DNA of 64,000 bases, from positions 84,493,599 to 84,557,598 of the forward strand of contig NC_073306.1 of the NCBI RefSeq assembly GCF_027595985.1. Reading direction: 5' to 3'. The translations under genes and the position numbers were made by a program. This document shows positions 12,501 through 26,007 of this stretch, in pieces. The first letter of the stretch is position 1; each line of letters opens with the position of its first letter. The stretch is from Sorex araneus (taxonomy: Eukaryota; Chordata; Mammalia; Eulipotyphla; Soricidae). Below the pieces are notes generated by a model, which ran no database searches, was not told the origin of the DNA, and saw only the letters and a program-made list of their open reading frames with translations.

Positions 12501-14512
12501 CTTTCACTGAATTGAGTCTCTAGCCCCTGGACATTGTTGCTGCTTCTGTGTATTTTTTGTCTGGAGGCCACATCTGGTAGTACATGGGGGACCCTGTGGT
12601 GTGCCTGGGATAAAACCCGTGTTAGCCACATGCAAGGCCAGTGCTTTTGCCACTGTTGGCCCCTGTGTAATTTTTTGCATTGATTTTTGGTTTTGGGGCC
12701 ACACCCAGCAATGCTCAGGGTTTCCTCCTGACTGCACTGAGGAATCCTCCTGGCAGTACTGAGAGGACCATATGGGATGCCAGAGATCAAGCCTGGGTTG
12801 CTTGCATGCAACTCAAGTGTCCTCTCCCAGTGTACTATCGCTCTGATCCCCTCTGTATTTGTTTCTAATGAAATAAACCTGTGCCAGGAAAACAGCTCCC
12901 AAACAGAAAGGTGAGCCAGGGAGGTTGGCAGCAAAATCAGACTTGGTTAGAGCTGGAGCATGTGGAAGGCTCTTGGCTGGGCCACGGCTCCGGGCAGCTG
13001 GCTGGCGGGTGAGTGGCTCGCTGTCACTCTGAGGCTCCCGGAGACTCTTGACCCCTGCCGTCCCTGCAGGCGTGTGACAGCAAACCGTACAAGAGCAAGG
13101 AGCCCCCGGAGGTGGTGGGCAGCAGCCCCCACCGAGAGCCCAGCCCCAAGGAAATTGGGGTGGGCAAGGATGCGCTGGAGGAGGACCCAGAGGCCACCCC
13201 GAGCAGGACTGGCAGGACCAACAGAAAGGGGGACTTGCCTGTGGCCGGTGAGTGGCCAGCCTGTCCTCTACCCACATGCTTTGGGTGAGAATGTCGCTGG
13301 GGAAGTCTGGGGCTGTGTCCCTCGTGTTCTGCTCTCCCAACTTTGCCCCTCCGCACCCCCACAGTGCTCTGGTTGTCGGAGCTGCATCCTCAGAGGTGAT
13401 TCTCCCACACCCCCTCGCCCCTGGGCACAGCAGAGTATAGCCCCCAGGGCAGCTGGCCTCGTCCGTCCCCTGAGAAGCCATTTCCCTCCGCACAGGCCTG
13501 GCAGTGGGCAGCACTCTGCTTTCCGCTCAAGAAGTGACTCTCAGAGACCAGCTCCTCCTGGCGGGCCCTCCCGCCGGCTCCCCTGAGAGTTCTCAGCTGC
13601 CCCCCACAACACAATGTGTGCCCCACACTGACAGGAGGGAGCAGGAAAGGCCTGCGCTGCTTGCCCGCCCTACGGCGTCCCCCAGACCTCTGGACCAGCG
13701 GGCAGAAGGGGAGACCACAGCTTCCTTGCTGGCCTGGGACGCATCAGCCGTGGAGCCCCCTGCTTCCTCCCCAAGCCCTGTCCATCCCAGGACCACAGAC
13801 TATGGGAGAAGACTGGGTCCAGCAGATTCTCCAGAGAGCGGGCTGCCTGTGGGCAGAGCTGTGGGGGGACTGGCCCCTGCGGTGTCCCCGCTCCGGGAAG
13901 TGTCGTCAAGAAGGGTCCCCTCAGCCCCGTCTCCCAGGACCTCAAGTGGGGGTTTGACCAAGGACGGTGGGACACCGGGCCGGAGCCCCGAGGGGGAGCA
14001 GCTGCCCAAGGCGGCTGAGGCTACAGTTTGCGCCAACAATAGCAAGGTCAGCTCCACGGGGGAGAAGGTGGTGCTGTGGACCAGGTAGGTGGCGTGGAGG
14101 GCTGTGGGGAGGGTGGCGCCGGCCCCCGGGCTCTGTCATGACGGTTCTTCCTGACGGGGCTGCAGGGAGGCTGATCGAGTGATCCTCACCGTGTGTCAGG
14201 AGCAAGGGGCTCAGCCGCAGACGTTTAACGCCATCTCTCAGCAGCTGGGGAACAAGACCCCTGCCGAGGTAAGGGGTGGCATTGGCGTCCACGGCAGCCC
14301 CAAGGTTCTCCCCTGGGAACGGAGTCTGGAGCAGGCCTGTGGGCCCCCCTCCCCTCCCCCAGGTCTCCCTCCGCTTTCGAGAGCTCATGCAGCTCTTCCA
14401 CACCGCGTGTGAGGCCAGCTCTGAGGATGACGACGATGCCACTAGTACCAGCAACACAGACCAACTGTCGGACCATGGGGACCTTCTGTCTGAGGAGGAG
14501 CCGGATGAGTGA
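437..14512 (+). CDS. GON4L: GON4L, C-terminal 1360 residues (14 coding exons, 5' part outside window)
   Basis: Nuclear transcriptional co-regulator, known to associate with YY1 and SIN3/HDAC complexes and needed for B-cell development in mouse. The exons join in a continuous frame: 437-587, 2838-2954, 4173-5813, 6204-6453, 7243-7427, 8032-8229, 9079-9222, 9858-10001, 10101-10220, 11712-11825, 13070-13247, 13496-14084, 14166-14268 and 14363-14512, ending at TGA 14510-14512. All junctions are AG/GT and phases agree. The order is a YY1AP1-homologous region, a long proline-rich exon with acidic runs, two PAH-type helical repeats (exons at 8032 and 9079), an acidic/basic linker, and a SANT/Myb-like domain (about 14060-14410). 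YY1AP1, the primate paralogue, shares this C-terminus; the flanking MSTO1-DAP3 order argues for GON4L. Start codon and N-terminus lie outside the window. Introns hold mainly SINEs. Confidence 0.93.
689..861 (+). repeat. Seven-unit, about 25-bp tandem array derived from the SINE 3' module
   Basis: Units start near 689, 714, 740, 764, 789, 814 and 839, each a variant of gcacagagccaggagtgatc plus cctga. This is the 3' part of the SOR SINE. Only one or two such modules occur in an ordinary copy. A degenerate SINE tail (gtttggcccaaagc) follows. Confidence 0.8.
986..1165 (-). repeat. SOR-type SINE
   Basis: Antisense, near full length, from the pyrimidine tail to gctattgctccagccc. Confidence 0.92.
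1240..1520 (-). repeat. Degenerate long-form SOR-related SINE
   Basis: Retains diverged blocks of the long family: GTTGATCTTCGAATTTCTC, TTGGCATACGAATACACCATG and CTCAGTAGCTTGCCAG, in antisense. The tRNA-like head is lost. A short CAT-repeat precedes it at about 1208-1228. Confidence 0.55.
2039..2150 (+). repeat. Diverged SOR SINE (sense)
   Basis: gggctggagagcaagcttgg, GGTTCAATCCCTAG B-box and ctgagcactggcaag are recognisable. Truncated at 3'. Confidence 0.65.
2258..2720 (-). repeat. Two diverged SOR SINE fragments
   Basis: Antisense pieces at about 2258-2343 (ending tgtactatctccagcccc) and 2564-2720 (T-run, cctggcgatgct ... gttatggctctgccc), separated by about 220 bp of unique intron. Confidence 0.65.
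2838..2954 (+). CDS. GON4L: GON4L exon b
   Basis: 39 codons, FYKKTKQLP...LPFWLK, phase 0 at both ends. Acceptor cccgcccag, donor AAG|gtatgg. Contains the motif [11 protein letters not shown], conserved in GON4L and YY1AP1. Confidence 0.93.
3238..3538 (+). repeat. Old SINE fragment followed by a full SOR SINE
   Basis: 3238-3335 is a diverged sense copy. 3352-3538 is full length, gggccaggcgatagtacag to a 22-base A-tail, flanked by CTTAAAAAG direct repeats at 3341 and 3541. Confidence 0.88.
3623..3790 (-). repeat. Diverged SOR SINE
   Basis: Antisense, ggggccatactcagtggttc to the head remnant near tgcagcc. Confidence 0.7.
3801..3970 (-). repeat. SOR-type SINE with target duplication
   Basis: Antisense, full length, ending atcactccagcccc. 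Flanks cctgaaacgagcattt / cctgaaatgagcattt are a 16-bp target duplication with one change. It lies 203 bp upstream of GON4L exon c. Confidence 0.95.
4173..5813 (+). CDS. GON4L: GON4L large exon c
   Basis: 547 codons, from [16 protein letters not shown] to VLSVPELQ. Acceptor cccgacag, donor CAG|gtcagt. Proline/serine/valine-rich, with [17 protein letters not shown] near the start, a basic patch at about 4736-4790, several Psi-K-x-E SUMO-type motifs, and a glutamate/aspartate run at about 5710-5775. The open frame extends upstream to 4050, but that part is intron. Confidence 0.95.
6204..6453 (+). CDS. GON4L: GON4L exon d
   Basis: Begins [20 protein letters not shown] and continues with a highly acidic [16 protein letters not shown] stretch. 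Acceptor gtcttgcag, donor CTG|gtatgt, ends in phase 1. Confidence 0.93.
6510..6678 (-). repeat. SOR-type SINE with target duplication
   Basis: Antisense, full length. The flank tagctctggattt is repeated on both sides. In the intron between GON4L exons d and e. Confidence 0.95.
7243..7427 (+). CDS. GON4L: GON4L exon e
   Basis: Encodes [19 protein letters not shown] followed by [20 protein letters not shown] and ending AQAYLAR. The acceptor follows an unbroken run of ten C. The donor is CGG|gtaggc. This basic linker precedes the PAH repeats. Confidence 0.94.
8032..8229 (+). CDS. GON4L: GON4L exon f, first PAH-like repeat
   Basis: 66 codons from [20 protein letters not shown] to EQALACGL. The pattern of a buried helix, a short loop and [20 protein letters not shown] is that of a paired amphipathic helix (PAH) repeat as in SIN3. 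Acceptor ctggctag, donor TTA|gtaagt. Confidence 0.95.
8608..8838. repeat. Opposed pair of SOR SINE fragments
   Basis: 8608-8731 is an antisense fragment and 8732-8838 a sense 3' half (ctgagcaccgccagg to A-tail) directly abutting it. Confidence 0.75.
9079..9222 (+). CDS. GON4L: GON4L exon g, second PAH-like repeat
   Basis: 48 codons, [20 protein letters not shown] to LPREIME. Amphipathic helices continue the PAH region. Acceptor gctgctag, donor GAG|gtattt. Confidence 0.95.
9385..9490 (+). repeat. Diverged SOR SINE fragment
   Basis: ccgagcattgccactcctg and gagcataaaaccaggaatag match the sense body; the head is poorly kept. Confidence 0.5.
9858..10001 (+). CDS. GON4L: GON4L exon h
   Basis: 48 codons, [20 protein letters not shown] to [12 protein letters not shown]. 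Acceptor cttgccag, donor GAG|gtgggg. Only 99 bp of intron separates it from the next exon. Confidence 0.95.
10101..10220 (+). CDS. GON4L: GON4L exon i
   Basis: 40 codons, [20 protein letters not shown] to GVQNPDK. An acidic segment is followed by a lysine/arginine patch (NKRRKE) that could be a nuclear localisation signal. Acceptor gccccctcag, donor AAG|gtacat. Confidence 0.95.
10465..10642 (-). repeat. SOR-type SINE with target duplication
   Basis: Antisense, full length, flanked by ctcaagtagcccgtttct on both sides. Confidence 0.96.
10678..10903 (-). repeat. Long-form SOR-related SINE
   Basis: Antisense, with tgttgttcatcgatttcc, caccagtaacgtctccattg, tatcgaatacgctatgggg and a head ending gcaaacgccctacccgct. 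No A/T tail. Confidence 0.8.
10958..11094 (-). repeat. Diverged SOR SINE
   Basis: Antisense, tgccacatccagctgtgctc to tgtactgtcgctcc. Confidence 0.7.
11712..11825 (+). CDS. GON4L: GON4L exon j, Cys/His-rich
   Basis: 38 codons, [20 protein letters not shown] to NCSHCSSK. Cysteines and a histidine spaced CxCxCH and CxHC look like a possible small metal-binding patch; that is inference. Acceptor tattttctag, donor AAG|gtgagg. Confidence 0.93.
11962..12098 (+). repeat. SOR SINE with internal deletion
   Basis: ggagctggaacggtagcac, then the B-box region is missing; resumes at ctgagcaccgccaggag through an A-tail. Confidence 0.8.
12205..12850 (-). repeat. Three consecutive diverged SOR SINEs
   Basis: Antisense copies at about 12205-12365, 12530-12663 and 12675-12850, in the intron before GON4L exon k. 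Confidence 0.75.
13070..13247 (+). CDS. GON4L: GON4L exon k
   Basis: Begins [20 protein letters not shown] and ends GDLPVA plus one base (phase 1). Acceptor tccctgcag, donor CCG|gtgagt. Disordered linker. Confidence 0.92.
13496..14084 (+). CDS. GON4L: GON4L exon l
   Basis: Low-complexity proline/serine-rich linker from [15 protein letters not shown] to the conserved [25 protein letters not shown], where the SANT/Myb-like domain begins. Acceptor ctccgcacag, donor CAG|gtaggt, phase 2. Confidence 0.93.
14166..14268 (+). CDS. GON4L: GON4L exon m, SANT/Myb-like helix region
   Basis: Encodes [20 protein letters not shown] and [12 protein letters not shown], the core of the C-terminal SANT/Myb-like domain. 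Acceptor gggctgcag, donor GAG|gtaagg. Confidence 0.96.
14363..14512 (+). CDS. GON4L: GON4L terminal exon
   Basis: Encodes [20 protein letters not shown], then an acidic serine-rich tail ending SEEEPDE and TGA at 14510-14512. Acceptor follows cccctccccc. The 3' UTR is about 250 bp. Confidence 0.96.
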   Translation, partial: VSLRFRELMQLFHTACEASSEDDDDATSTSNTDQLSDHGDLLSEEEPDE

Positions 14513-14741
14513 GACGCAAGGCGCCCACCGAGGGAGAGGATGCGCTATCCAGCCCAGTGGAGGGGCTGGGGCAGGGCAGACTGTCGGCCAGCAGGACCAT
14601 CCCGGAGCCCCTGGCCAAGGCCTTTGAAACAGATGCTGTCAGTGGCACTGAAGGCGGCAACTGTCCTCCTCACTCAGCTTTTCCCAGTCTGAGGCAACTA
14701 TTTATTGTCGTGTGAGGGAATCACGGCATTTTTTTTCTTGT

Positions 14742-14747
14742 AATAAA
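14742..14747 (+). terminator. GON4L: GON4L polyadenylation signal
   Basis: AATAAA, 230 bp after the GON4L stop. Cleavage would be expected about 10-30 bp further on, which puts the transcript end almost on top of the convergent MSTO1 end. Confidence 0.85.
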
Positions 14748-14800
14748 TGCACAAAGAGGCCCGAGAGGCCGAGGACAGTGGGCACCTACTTCCCGCAGTC

Positions 14801-14806
14801 TTTATT
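14801..14806 (-). terminator. MSTO1: MSTO1 polyadenylation signal
   Basis: TTTATT on the plus strand is AATAAA for MSTO1, beginning only 29 bases after its stop codon, so the MSTO1 3' UTR is unusually short (about 50-60 bases). Confidence 0.85.
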
Positions 14807-14835
14807 TGAAACCAGCTCTGCCCTTCCTGGGAGCA

Positions 14836-19482
<4,647 letters not shown>

Positions 19483-19566
19483 GCCGCACGACCCGAGCCT
19501 CCCGCTCGCTGCTGCTAGCCGCTGGGCTCCGCGCGCCTGGGGGCGGGGCCGCGCGTCCCGCTTCCG

Positions 19567-19571
19567 ATTGG
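19567..19571 (-). promoter_or_regulatory. CCAAT box (proximal), MSTO1 promoter
   Basis: CCAAT in MSTO1 orientation, 85 bases upstream of the start codon, in GCGGGCCAATCGG; a typical NF-Y position. Confidence 0.6.
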
Positions 19572-19604
19572 CCCGCAAGCACGTCCTCTCTTGTTGGGCA
19601 AACG

Positions 19605-19609
19605 ATTGG
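19605..19609 (-). promoter_or_regulatory. CCAAT box (distal), MSTO1 promoter
   Basis: Second CCAAT in the same orientation, 38 bases further upstream (AACCAATCG). Paired CCAAT boxes at this spacing are common in CpG-island housekeeping promoters. Confidence 0.6.
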
Positions 19610-19740
19610 TTGGACACGGAGGCACCGCCCTCTCGGCCCGCCTCTTTCCGGCGGCGGCGGCGGCGGTGGCGGCCGGGGCGGCGTGGGGGCGGGCCTCGGG
19701 CCCGGGGCCGGAAGCGCGGGCGCCGGCGCCGGCTGCGCGC

Positions 19741-19865
19741 TCACGTGGGCTCCCGGGGCGCTGCTTCCCCGGGACTGTCGGCCGCCTCTGCTGTCGCGGG
19801 AGACCGGGCACGAGCGCGCCCGCCCCGTCCTGGTGTGCGCACCGGCACCGGAGGGAGGATCGGAG
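19741..19865 (+). other. Candidate first exon of a divergent transcript
   Basis: GC-rich sequence opposite the MSTO1 start, ending in GGATCGGAG|gtaaggt, a near-perfect 5' splice site on the plus strand. No coding similarity is recognised and the 5' limit is arbitrary. Could be a promoter-divergent non-coding RNA or chance. Confidence 0.25.
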
Positions 19866-20270
19866 GTAAGGTTCGTGCGGGTTCCGGCTGCACTCGCACA
19901 CCGCCAGGGGGCGCTCCCGAGTACAGGGCCGGGACGAGCCGCTGGGCAGCGCACGAGTCCGCGCCCAGTGCGCCGCCCCCGGCCCTCCCCCGCCGCTGGG
20001 ACCCTTTTTTCCCCGTGTCCCGGGCGAGAGTCGTCCCGGCCGTGCGTGCATGTCTCGTCGACTTCATTGCTTCGCCGTGTTCTCTTGGCCTCCCAGGCAT
20101 TCTGCTGAGACGCAACTTTTTCAGTTGTTGGCTCTTAGGCGCCACTGCGAATGTTCTGGTGCCGGTTGGACTCCCCTCCTGGCAGCGGGATTGTGGGGCA
20201 TTGGGATGGGTTTGGGTATGGGCGATGGGGCACAACCACCCCAGGCTGTTTGCTGAAATTCTTTGTTACT

Positions 20271-20299
20271 ATCATCATCATCATCATCATCATCATCAT
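20271..20299 (+). repeat. (ATC)n microsatellite
   Basis: About nine ATC units abutting the 3' end of an antisense SINE; probably grew from its tail. Confidence 0.9.
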
Positions 20300-20440
20300 T
20301 ATTGCCACACCCATCGGTGCTCAGAGCTTACTCCTGGTTCTGCACTCAGAGGTCACAGCTGGCGGGGCCTCGGGGTGGGGAGACCCTCTGGGGTGCAGGG
20401 GATCCAACCTGGGCAGGCTGCGTGCAAGTCAGAGCATTCC
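20300..20440 (-). repeat. Diverged SOR SINE
   Basis: Antisense, ttgccacacccatcggtgct to gcaggctgcgtgcaag. Confidence 0.7.
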
Positions 20441-20832
20441 GGCCCATGTTTGCTGAAAAGCTTGACTGCGCGTCTATGGGGAGTTTTCAGTTATTGCTCC
20501 ATAGTCCTGTCAACGTGGTCAGTGTTTTTACTAATGGGGCTGAGAGAACCTGATGGTCTTAATCTCCATTTGGGTATCATTCTTTTCTCTCTGATCTGTC
20601 TACTTGGGTCCCACACCCCAGGGCACCCAAGGGTTCTGGTACTGGTACTTTGCCTCTATCTCCTCGCCTTTGTTTTCTTCTATAAAGAGACTATACATGG
20701 TGGTGCACTCAGGAATCAAACTCAAGGCCTCCAGCCCTGGCGAGAGGGCTCAGAGGGCTAGAACATGGGCTTGCAAGCAGGAACCTTGATTGGATCCAAG
20801 GCAGTGCACATTCCACTGTGAGGCAGAAAGTC

Positions 20833-20838
20833 CACACA

Positions 20839-20871
<33 letters not shown>
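20833..20871 (+). repeat. (CA)n microsatellite
   Basis: About 19 CA units with one interruption, followed by a CATA/TATA-rich tract to about 20940. Confidence 0.95.
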
Positions 20872-20974
20872 GTATGCACAGACACATGCATACACATCCA
20901 GCATATACATACATACAGGTATATATATGATGTATGTATATTATGCCTACACTTAGAACACAGAAATAAACCCC

Positions 20975-22079
20975 AGGGGAGCCAAAATATAGTACAGCTG
21001 GTAGGGCTCTTGCCTTGCACTCAGCCAACCTGGGTTTGGTTCCCAGTACCTCGGAGGGTTTCCTAAACCTCACCAGGAGTGATGATCCCTGAGGACCGAG
21101 CCGGGAGTAAGCTCTGAGTACTGCCAGCTGTAGCCCAAAGACACTCTCCCTGCCCCCCAAAAAAGTGTGCTGGAAAGTTGACAATTGCATCTTGAATTAA
21201 TATTTTATGGCATTATTGTTTTTATTGGTTTGGTTTTCGGGCCACACTTGGAGATGCTGGGGGTTGCTCTGAGCTCTGCACTCAGGGGATGCTCCTGGCT
21301 GTGCTCAGGAGGACATGCAGTGCCAGGGATCAAACCCAGGCCTCCTTCGGACAAGGCCTGTGCTTTGAGCTAGCCACTTATCTCCACAGTTCTTTAAATG
21401 TGGTTTGGAATTGACTGTCAAGTTTCAAAATTAAAAGAAAAATCCTTGGGCTTGGCCAGAGTTATGGGGCAGGTGCACATTTGCGTTCAGGAATGTGTGG
21501 GGTTTGATGCCTACACCATGGTGCCTGAGCACTGCCAGGAATGACCCCCACACCTGAGTACCACCAGGTGAGGCCAATAAAGAAAATAAAACTGAAAAAA
21601 AGTTTGAATTCTGTTTTATTATTTATATTTTAAGTTTTTGCTATTTGTTTTTTGCTGGTACTGGGGGCTAGATTCGTGGGGGCTATGCAGCTTGGGAGCT
21701 GATTGTTAGGCATGATTATACAGCATGTCACATTCCTAGTCTTAACAATTGAAAACCTTTAGATACTTTTTCGTTTGATTTTGGGCCATGCCCTGCTATG
21801 TTCAGGGGTTATTCCTGGCTCTGCACTCATGAATTACTCCTGTAGGTGATTGGGGAACCATAGGGGGTGCCAAGGAGCGGACCTGGTGGGCTGCATGCAA
21901 GGCAAATGCCCTGTCTGCTGTATGATAGCCCTGAAAATGTATAGAAACTTTGACAGGGTTCTCACTGCACCCCTCTAGATAAGTTTGAGAAGAATTGACA
22001 CACCATTATGATATTAATTTTAAGTTTTTAAAATTAATCGTTTTATTTATTTCAATTTTTTTTCTACCACTTATTTTGT

Positions 22080-22115
<36 letters not shown>

Positions 22116-22550
22116 GGTGTTTTGTCTACACCCAGTGATGCTTGAACCCCGGGTTCCTGCATGCAAAGCATGTGCTCAGCCCCATGAGCTACTTCTCCAG
22201 TCTTGTGGTTTTTAACTTTTTTTTGTGGGGGGGGTGGGGTTTGTGGGAAGAGTTATGGGTTACACTTTGCCCTGCACACTGCTAGGGGACCGTAGCACTT
22301 GCCTGGGACCAAGTCTGGTCAGCTGCATGCAAGGCCAATTCTGTTCACTCCTGTGCTCTCTTCTCCAGTCTTCACATACCATTTTGCTTAGTTTTTGGAC
22401 CGCATCTGGCTGTGTCAGGGCTGACTCTGGCTCTGTGCTCAGGGATCACCCCTTGCGGGGCTCCGGGGACTGTAATTGGTGCCAGGGATTGAATTGGTTT
22501 TGATTGTGTGCAAGGCAAGAGTCTTAACTCAGGCCTGTCTCTCCGGTCCC
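20975..22550. repeat. Intergenic cluster of old SOR SINEs with a poly(T) tract
   Basis: Diverged copies at about 20975-21165 (+), 21225-21395 (-), 21445-21600 (+), 21775-21935 (-), 22115-22205 (-), 22240-22370 (-) and 22390-22550 (-). A pure 30-base T-run lies at 22082-22111. No exon-like sequence is seen. Confidence 0.7.
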
Positions 22551-22563
22551 TAGACGCAATTCA

Positions 22564-22745
22564 TTTTTTTTTTTTTTTTTTGCTTTTTGGGTCACACCTG
22601 GCGATGCACAGGGGTTACTCCTGGCTTTTCACTCAGGAATTACCCCTGGCTGTGCTCAGGGGACCATATGGGATGCTGGGATTTGAACCTGGGTCGGCCG
22701 CGTGCAAGGCAAACGCCCTACCCGCTGTGCTATCTCTCCAGCCCC
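22564..22745 (-). repeat. SOR-type SINE with target duplication
   Basis: Antisense, full length. gacgcaattcattttt flanks both ends. Confidence 0.96.
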
Positions 22746-22928
22746 GACGCAATTCATTTTTAAAACATTCCCATTTTCCTAAATCCTGTTCTTTGCCCCA
22801 GCATCAGGTAACCACTTGTCTACTTTTGCATTTTTTTTTAAATGGGGATCAGACCAGAAGTTCACATATATAATGCATGGAGTCAGCCACTGAGTCATAT
22901 CCTTCACTTTTTTGGGTTTTATTTTGTT

Positions 22929-23305
22929 TTAACCTATTTTAGGGGACAAAGAGATAATCCAAGGGACAGGGAGCTTGCCTTGTATGCAGCCAACTCTGAT
23001 TGGATCTCCAGTATCCCATTTGGCCACTCAGTAGAGACCATGGAGGGGAAGGCTGTCTTGAGCCAGCTGTGGCCCAAAACCAAAACAAACAAAAGCAAAA
23101 AGAAACAAAACACAGGCACTAGGCAAAAAAAAAAAACACAAACCCAAAACCCAAAGGTAAGTTTATTTTAGGGTCTGGGAGATAGTTCTGGCCTTGTATA
23201 CTTGAATCTGGAGTTGGATTCCTGTTACTGCCATGTTTGTTTGAGCACTGAGCTGGGAGTAGCCCTGCTGAACACTGCTGGGCATGCTCCCAGACAAAGA
23301 GAAAA
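22929..23305 (+). repeat. Two diverged sense SOR SINEs
   Basis: About 22940-23090 and 23170-23305; recognisable head gcttgccttgtatgcagcca and tail ctgctgggcatgctcc. Confidence 0.6.
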
Positions 23306-23719
23306 ATCAAAATTTATTTTAGATTTGCCTTTGCTGGACTTTTCACATATTCCCGCAGTCTTTTGCACCTGGGGCTGTAGCCTGTTTTTGCAGTTTCCCT
23401 GTGCTAAAGCATTGCTCGATCTCTCCCTTTTGTTTATTTGAAGCTTGAGTTAGTTCCCAGTTCTGGCACTGATGAATACTGTTGTTATAAACTTTCTCTT
23501 GCGACTTGGACTCAAGTCTTTGGATGTGCTGCTACTTTTCTCCTTCTCTTAGATGAAATCACCCTGTCATATGATTAGTCTAGCATTCGGAGGAACTGCC
23601 AAACTATTTTTCTTGAAGTGGACACATTTTGGAAATTTTATATTCCTACTAGCTAGTGTGTAAAGATCCCTATTTCTCCACATCCTCCTCAATACTTGCT
23701 ATGAGGTGCAGCCTTTCTA

Positions 23720-23895
23720 TTTTTTTTTTTTTTTACTTTTTGGGTCACACCCGGCGATGCACAGGGATTACTCCTGGCTCTGCACTCAGGAATGCAGGCG
23801 ATGCTCAGGGGACCATTATGGGATGCTGGGAATCGAACTCAGGTCGGCCGAGTGCAAGGCAAACGCCCTACCCGCTGTGCTATCGCTCCAGCCCC
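23720..23895 (-). repeat. SOR-type SINE with 16-bp target duplication
   Basis: Antisense. aggtgcagcctttcta occurs at 23704-23719 and 23897-23912. Confidence 0.97.
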
Positions 23896-23933
23896 AAGGT
23901 GCAGCCTTTCTAACAGTGTATAGTGTTTTTTGT

Positions 23934-24095
23934 TTTATTTTGTTTATTTATGGGCCACATGCAGTGTCTTCAGGGCTTACTCCTGGCTGGATCACTGGAT
24001 CACTCCTAATGGTCTCAGGAATATACATTCGGGGACAAGCCTAGGTTGACTGTGTGTGAGGCAAATGTTTACTCACTAGTCCTCCATCTCTTTGG
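23934..24095 (-). repeat. Diverged SOR SINE
   Basis: Antisense, gggccacatgcagtgtcttc to ccatctctttggccc. Confidence 0.65.
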
Positions 24096-24202
24096 CCCTG
24101 CCGTTTCGTTTTGATGTGGCTTCTTCATCATTGATTCATTATCCTGTCAAACATTCATACATAGAATATATGTATGGAATATCATTTCAAAGCACTAACT
24201 TG

Positions 24203-24379
24203 GTTTTTTTTTTTTGCTTTTTGGGTCACACCTGGCGATGCACAGGGGTCACTCCTGGCTCATGCACTCAGGAATCACCCCTGGCGGTGCTCAGGGGACC
24301 ATATGGGATGCTGGGATTGAACCCGGGTCGGCCGTGTGCAAGGCAAACACCCTACTGGCTGTGCTATCTCTCCAGCCCC
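24203..24379 (-). repeat. SOR-type SINE
   Basis: Antisense, full length, flanked by cactaacttg on both sides. Confidence 0.95.
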
Positions 24380-24420
24380 ACTAACTTGTTTTTTACCTGT
24401 TATTTTCTGACTTAAGGAGG

Positions 24421-25303
24421 TTTTTTTGGTTGGTTGGTTGTTTTTGGGTAACACCTGATGATGGTCAGGGGTTACTCCCGGCTCTACATTCAGGAATTTT
24501 TCCTGGCAGTGCTCAGGGGACCATATGGGATACTGGGCATAGAACCTGGGTTGGCTCCATGCAAAGCAAGTGCCCTATTGCTCCAGCCCTGACTTAGTTT
24601 TAAAAAAAAATGTGACCAGGGCTGGAGCTATAGCACAGTGGGTAGGACGTTTTTCTTGCACTCGACTGACCCAGGTTCAATTCCCAGCATCCCATATGGT
24701 CCCCTGAGCACCACTAGGGGTAATTGAGTGCAGAGCCAGAAGTATGTGCATCGCCAGGTGTGACCCAAAAAGAAAAAAAAAAATTGCTGATATTTTCTCC
24801 CATACCAACTTGTGATTTTTTTTTTTTTAGGTAGTGATTGTTGTTAAATCAAACCCAGTGGTGATGGAGCAACAATGCAGTGCTAGGGATTAAATTTGGG
24901 GCCTTTTTTGTGGGTGGGGGATGTTGGACCACACTCAGTGGTGCTCCTGGGCTATTGCTGGCTCTGTGCTAAGGAGTGGACCCTGGCAGTGCCTAGGGGA
25001 CCATATGTGGTGCTGAGGATGCAACCCGGGATAGCACTGTGCCAGGCCAGCACGCAGCATGTTAATTCTCAGTATCTCTGCAGGCAAATCAAACTTTTTT
25101 TTTTTATAGAATTTTACTTATTTGTTTTTATATTTTTGCTTTTTGGGTCACATTTAGTGATTCTCAGGGGCTATTTCTAGCTCTGCACTCAGGAATTACT
25201 CCTGGCAGTGCTCAGGGGACCATATGGGATGCCAGGGATCGAACCTGGGTCAGTCGTGTGCAAGGCAAATGCCCTACCCACTGTGCTATTGCTTCAGCCC
25301 CCC
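24421..25303. repeat. Four SOR SINEs in a row
   Basis: About 24440-24590 (-), 24618-24783 (+, with A-tail), 24905-25060 (-, diverged) and 25134-25303 (-, well kept). Confidence 0.8.
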
Positions 25304-25639
25304 AATGAATTTATTTTAATTTCTAGTGGAGTTATTGACATTACTCAAGGTTTTCTATATACAGGATGATGTCAACTGAAAAGAGTAGTTTAACTTTGTA
25401 CTTTTCAGTCTGGTGAATGAGGAAGAGCAGTCCCACGAGACAGCAGCCCAGAGACAGTACAAGTCAGGGCATGAGAATCAGGTCCGTGGTAGCAGGAGCT
25501 TAAGGAAAACAGAGGTCCGGATAGGGCAGATTATAATGAAATATTTGAGAAAAAATTAAGAATCCATATTTAGCAAGTCACATTAGTTGGATCCTCTTTC
25601 AGTAAATATTAAAAGGGATTATGTTTTAATTGAATCACC

Positions 25640-25960
25640 ATGAGCTGCAGTTCCAAAACTTTCATGTTTGAGTTTCAGTCATACAATGATTGAACACTCA
25701 TCCCTCCACCAGTGTATATTTTCCACCACCAATGTCCCCAGTATCTCTCCCGCCCCATCTCACCCCTCCTCCTCCCTTTATGGCAGACAGTTGCTCTCTT
25801 ACTCTCTCTCTACTTATGGATGGGTATTATGGTTTGCAATAGATTACAGATGAGAGGCCATCATGTTTGGTCCTTTTTCTACTTTCAGCACACATCTTCC
25901 ATCCAACCATCACTGACTTAGTGATCCCTTCTCTATCCCAGCTGCCTTCAAAGGGATTTG
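25640..25960 (-). mobile_element. L1 3' UTR fragment
   Basis: Antisense copy of the 3' UTR seen at 42290-42540: ccaccagtgtatattttcc matches the complement of the element's box around 42430-42460, followed by CCCATCTCACCCC runs, CTCTCTTACTCTCTC and tatggtttgcaat in the same order. No coding part is retained. Confidence 0.6.
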
Positions 25961-26007
25961 TTAAATATACCCCATCTTCCCAGATTAGCAGACTATGCAA
26001 GGATGAT

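Noticed and set aside
437-14512. Identity as YY1AP1 instead of GON4L
   Set aside because: The two share this region, but YY1AP1 is an anthropoid duplication product and the neighbours here show the unduplicated order. The N-terminal half outside the window would decide.
22508-22873. Recurring predicted peptides such as [20 protein letters not shown] seen throughout the window
   Set aside because: They are chance translations of SOR SINE copies, not a repeated gene family.
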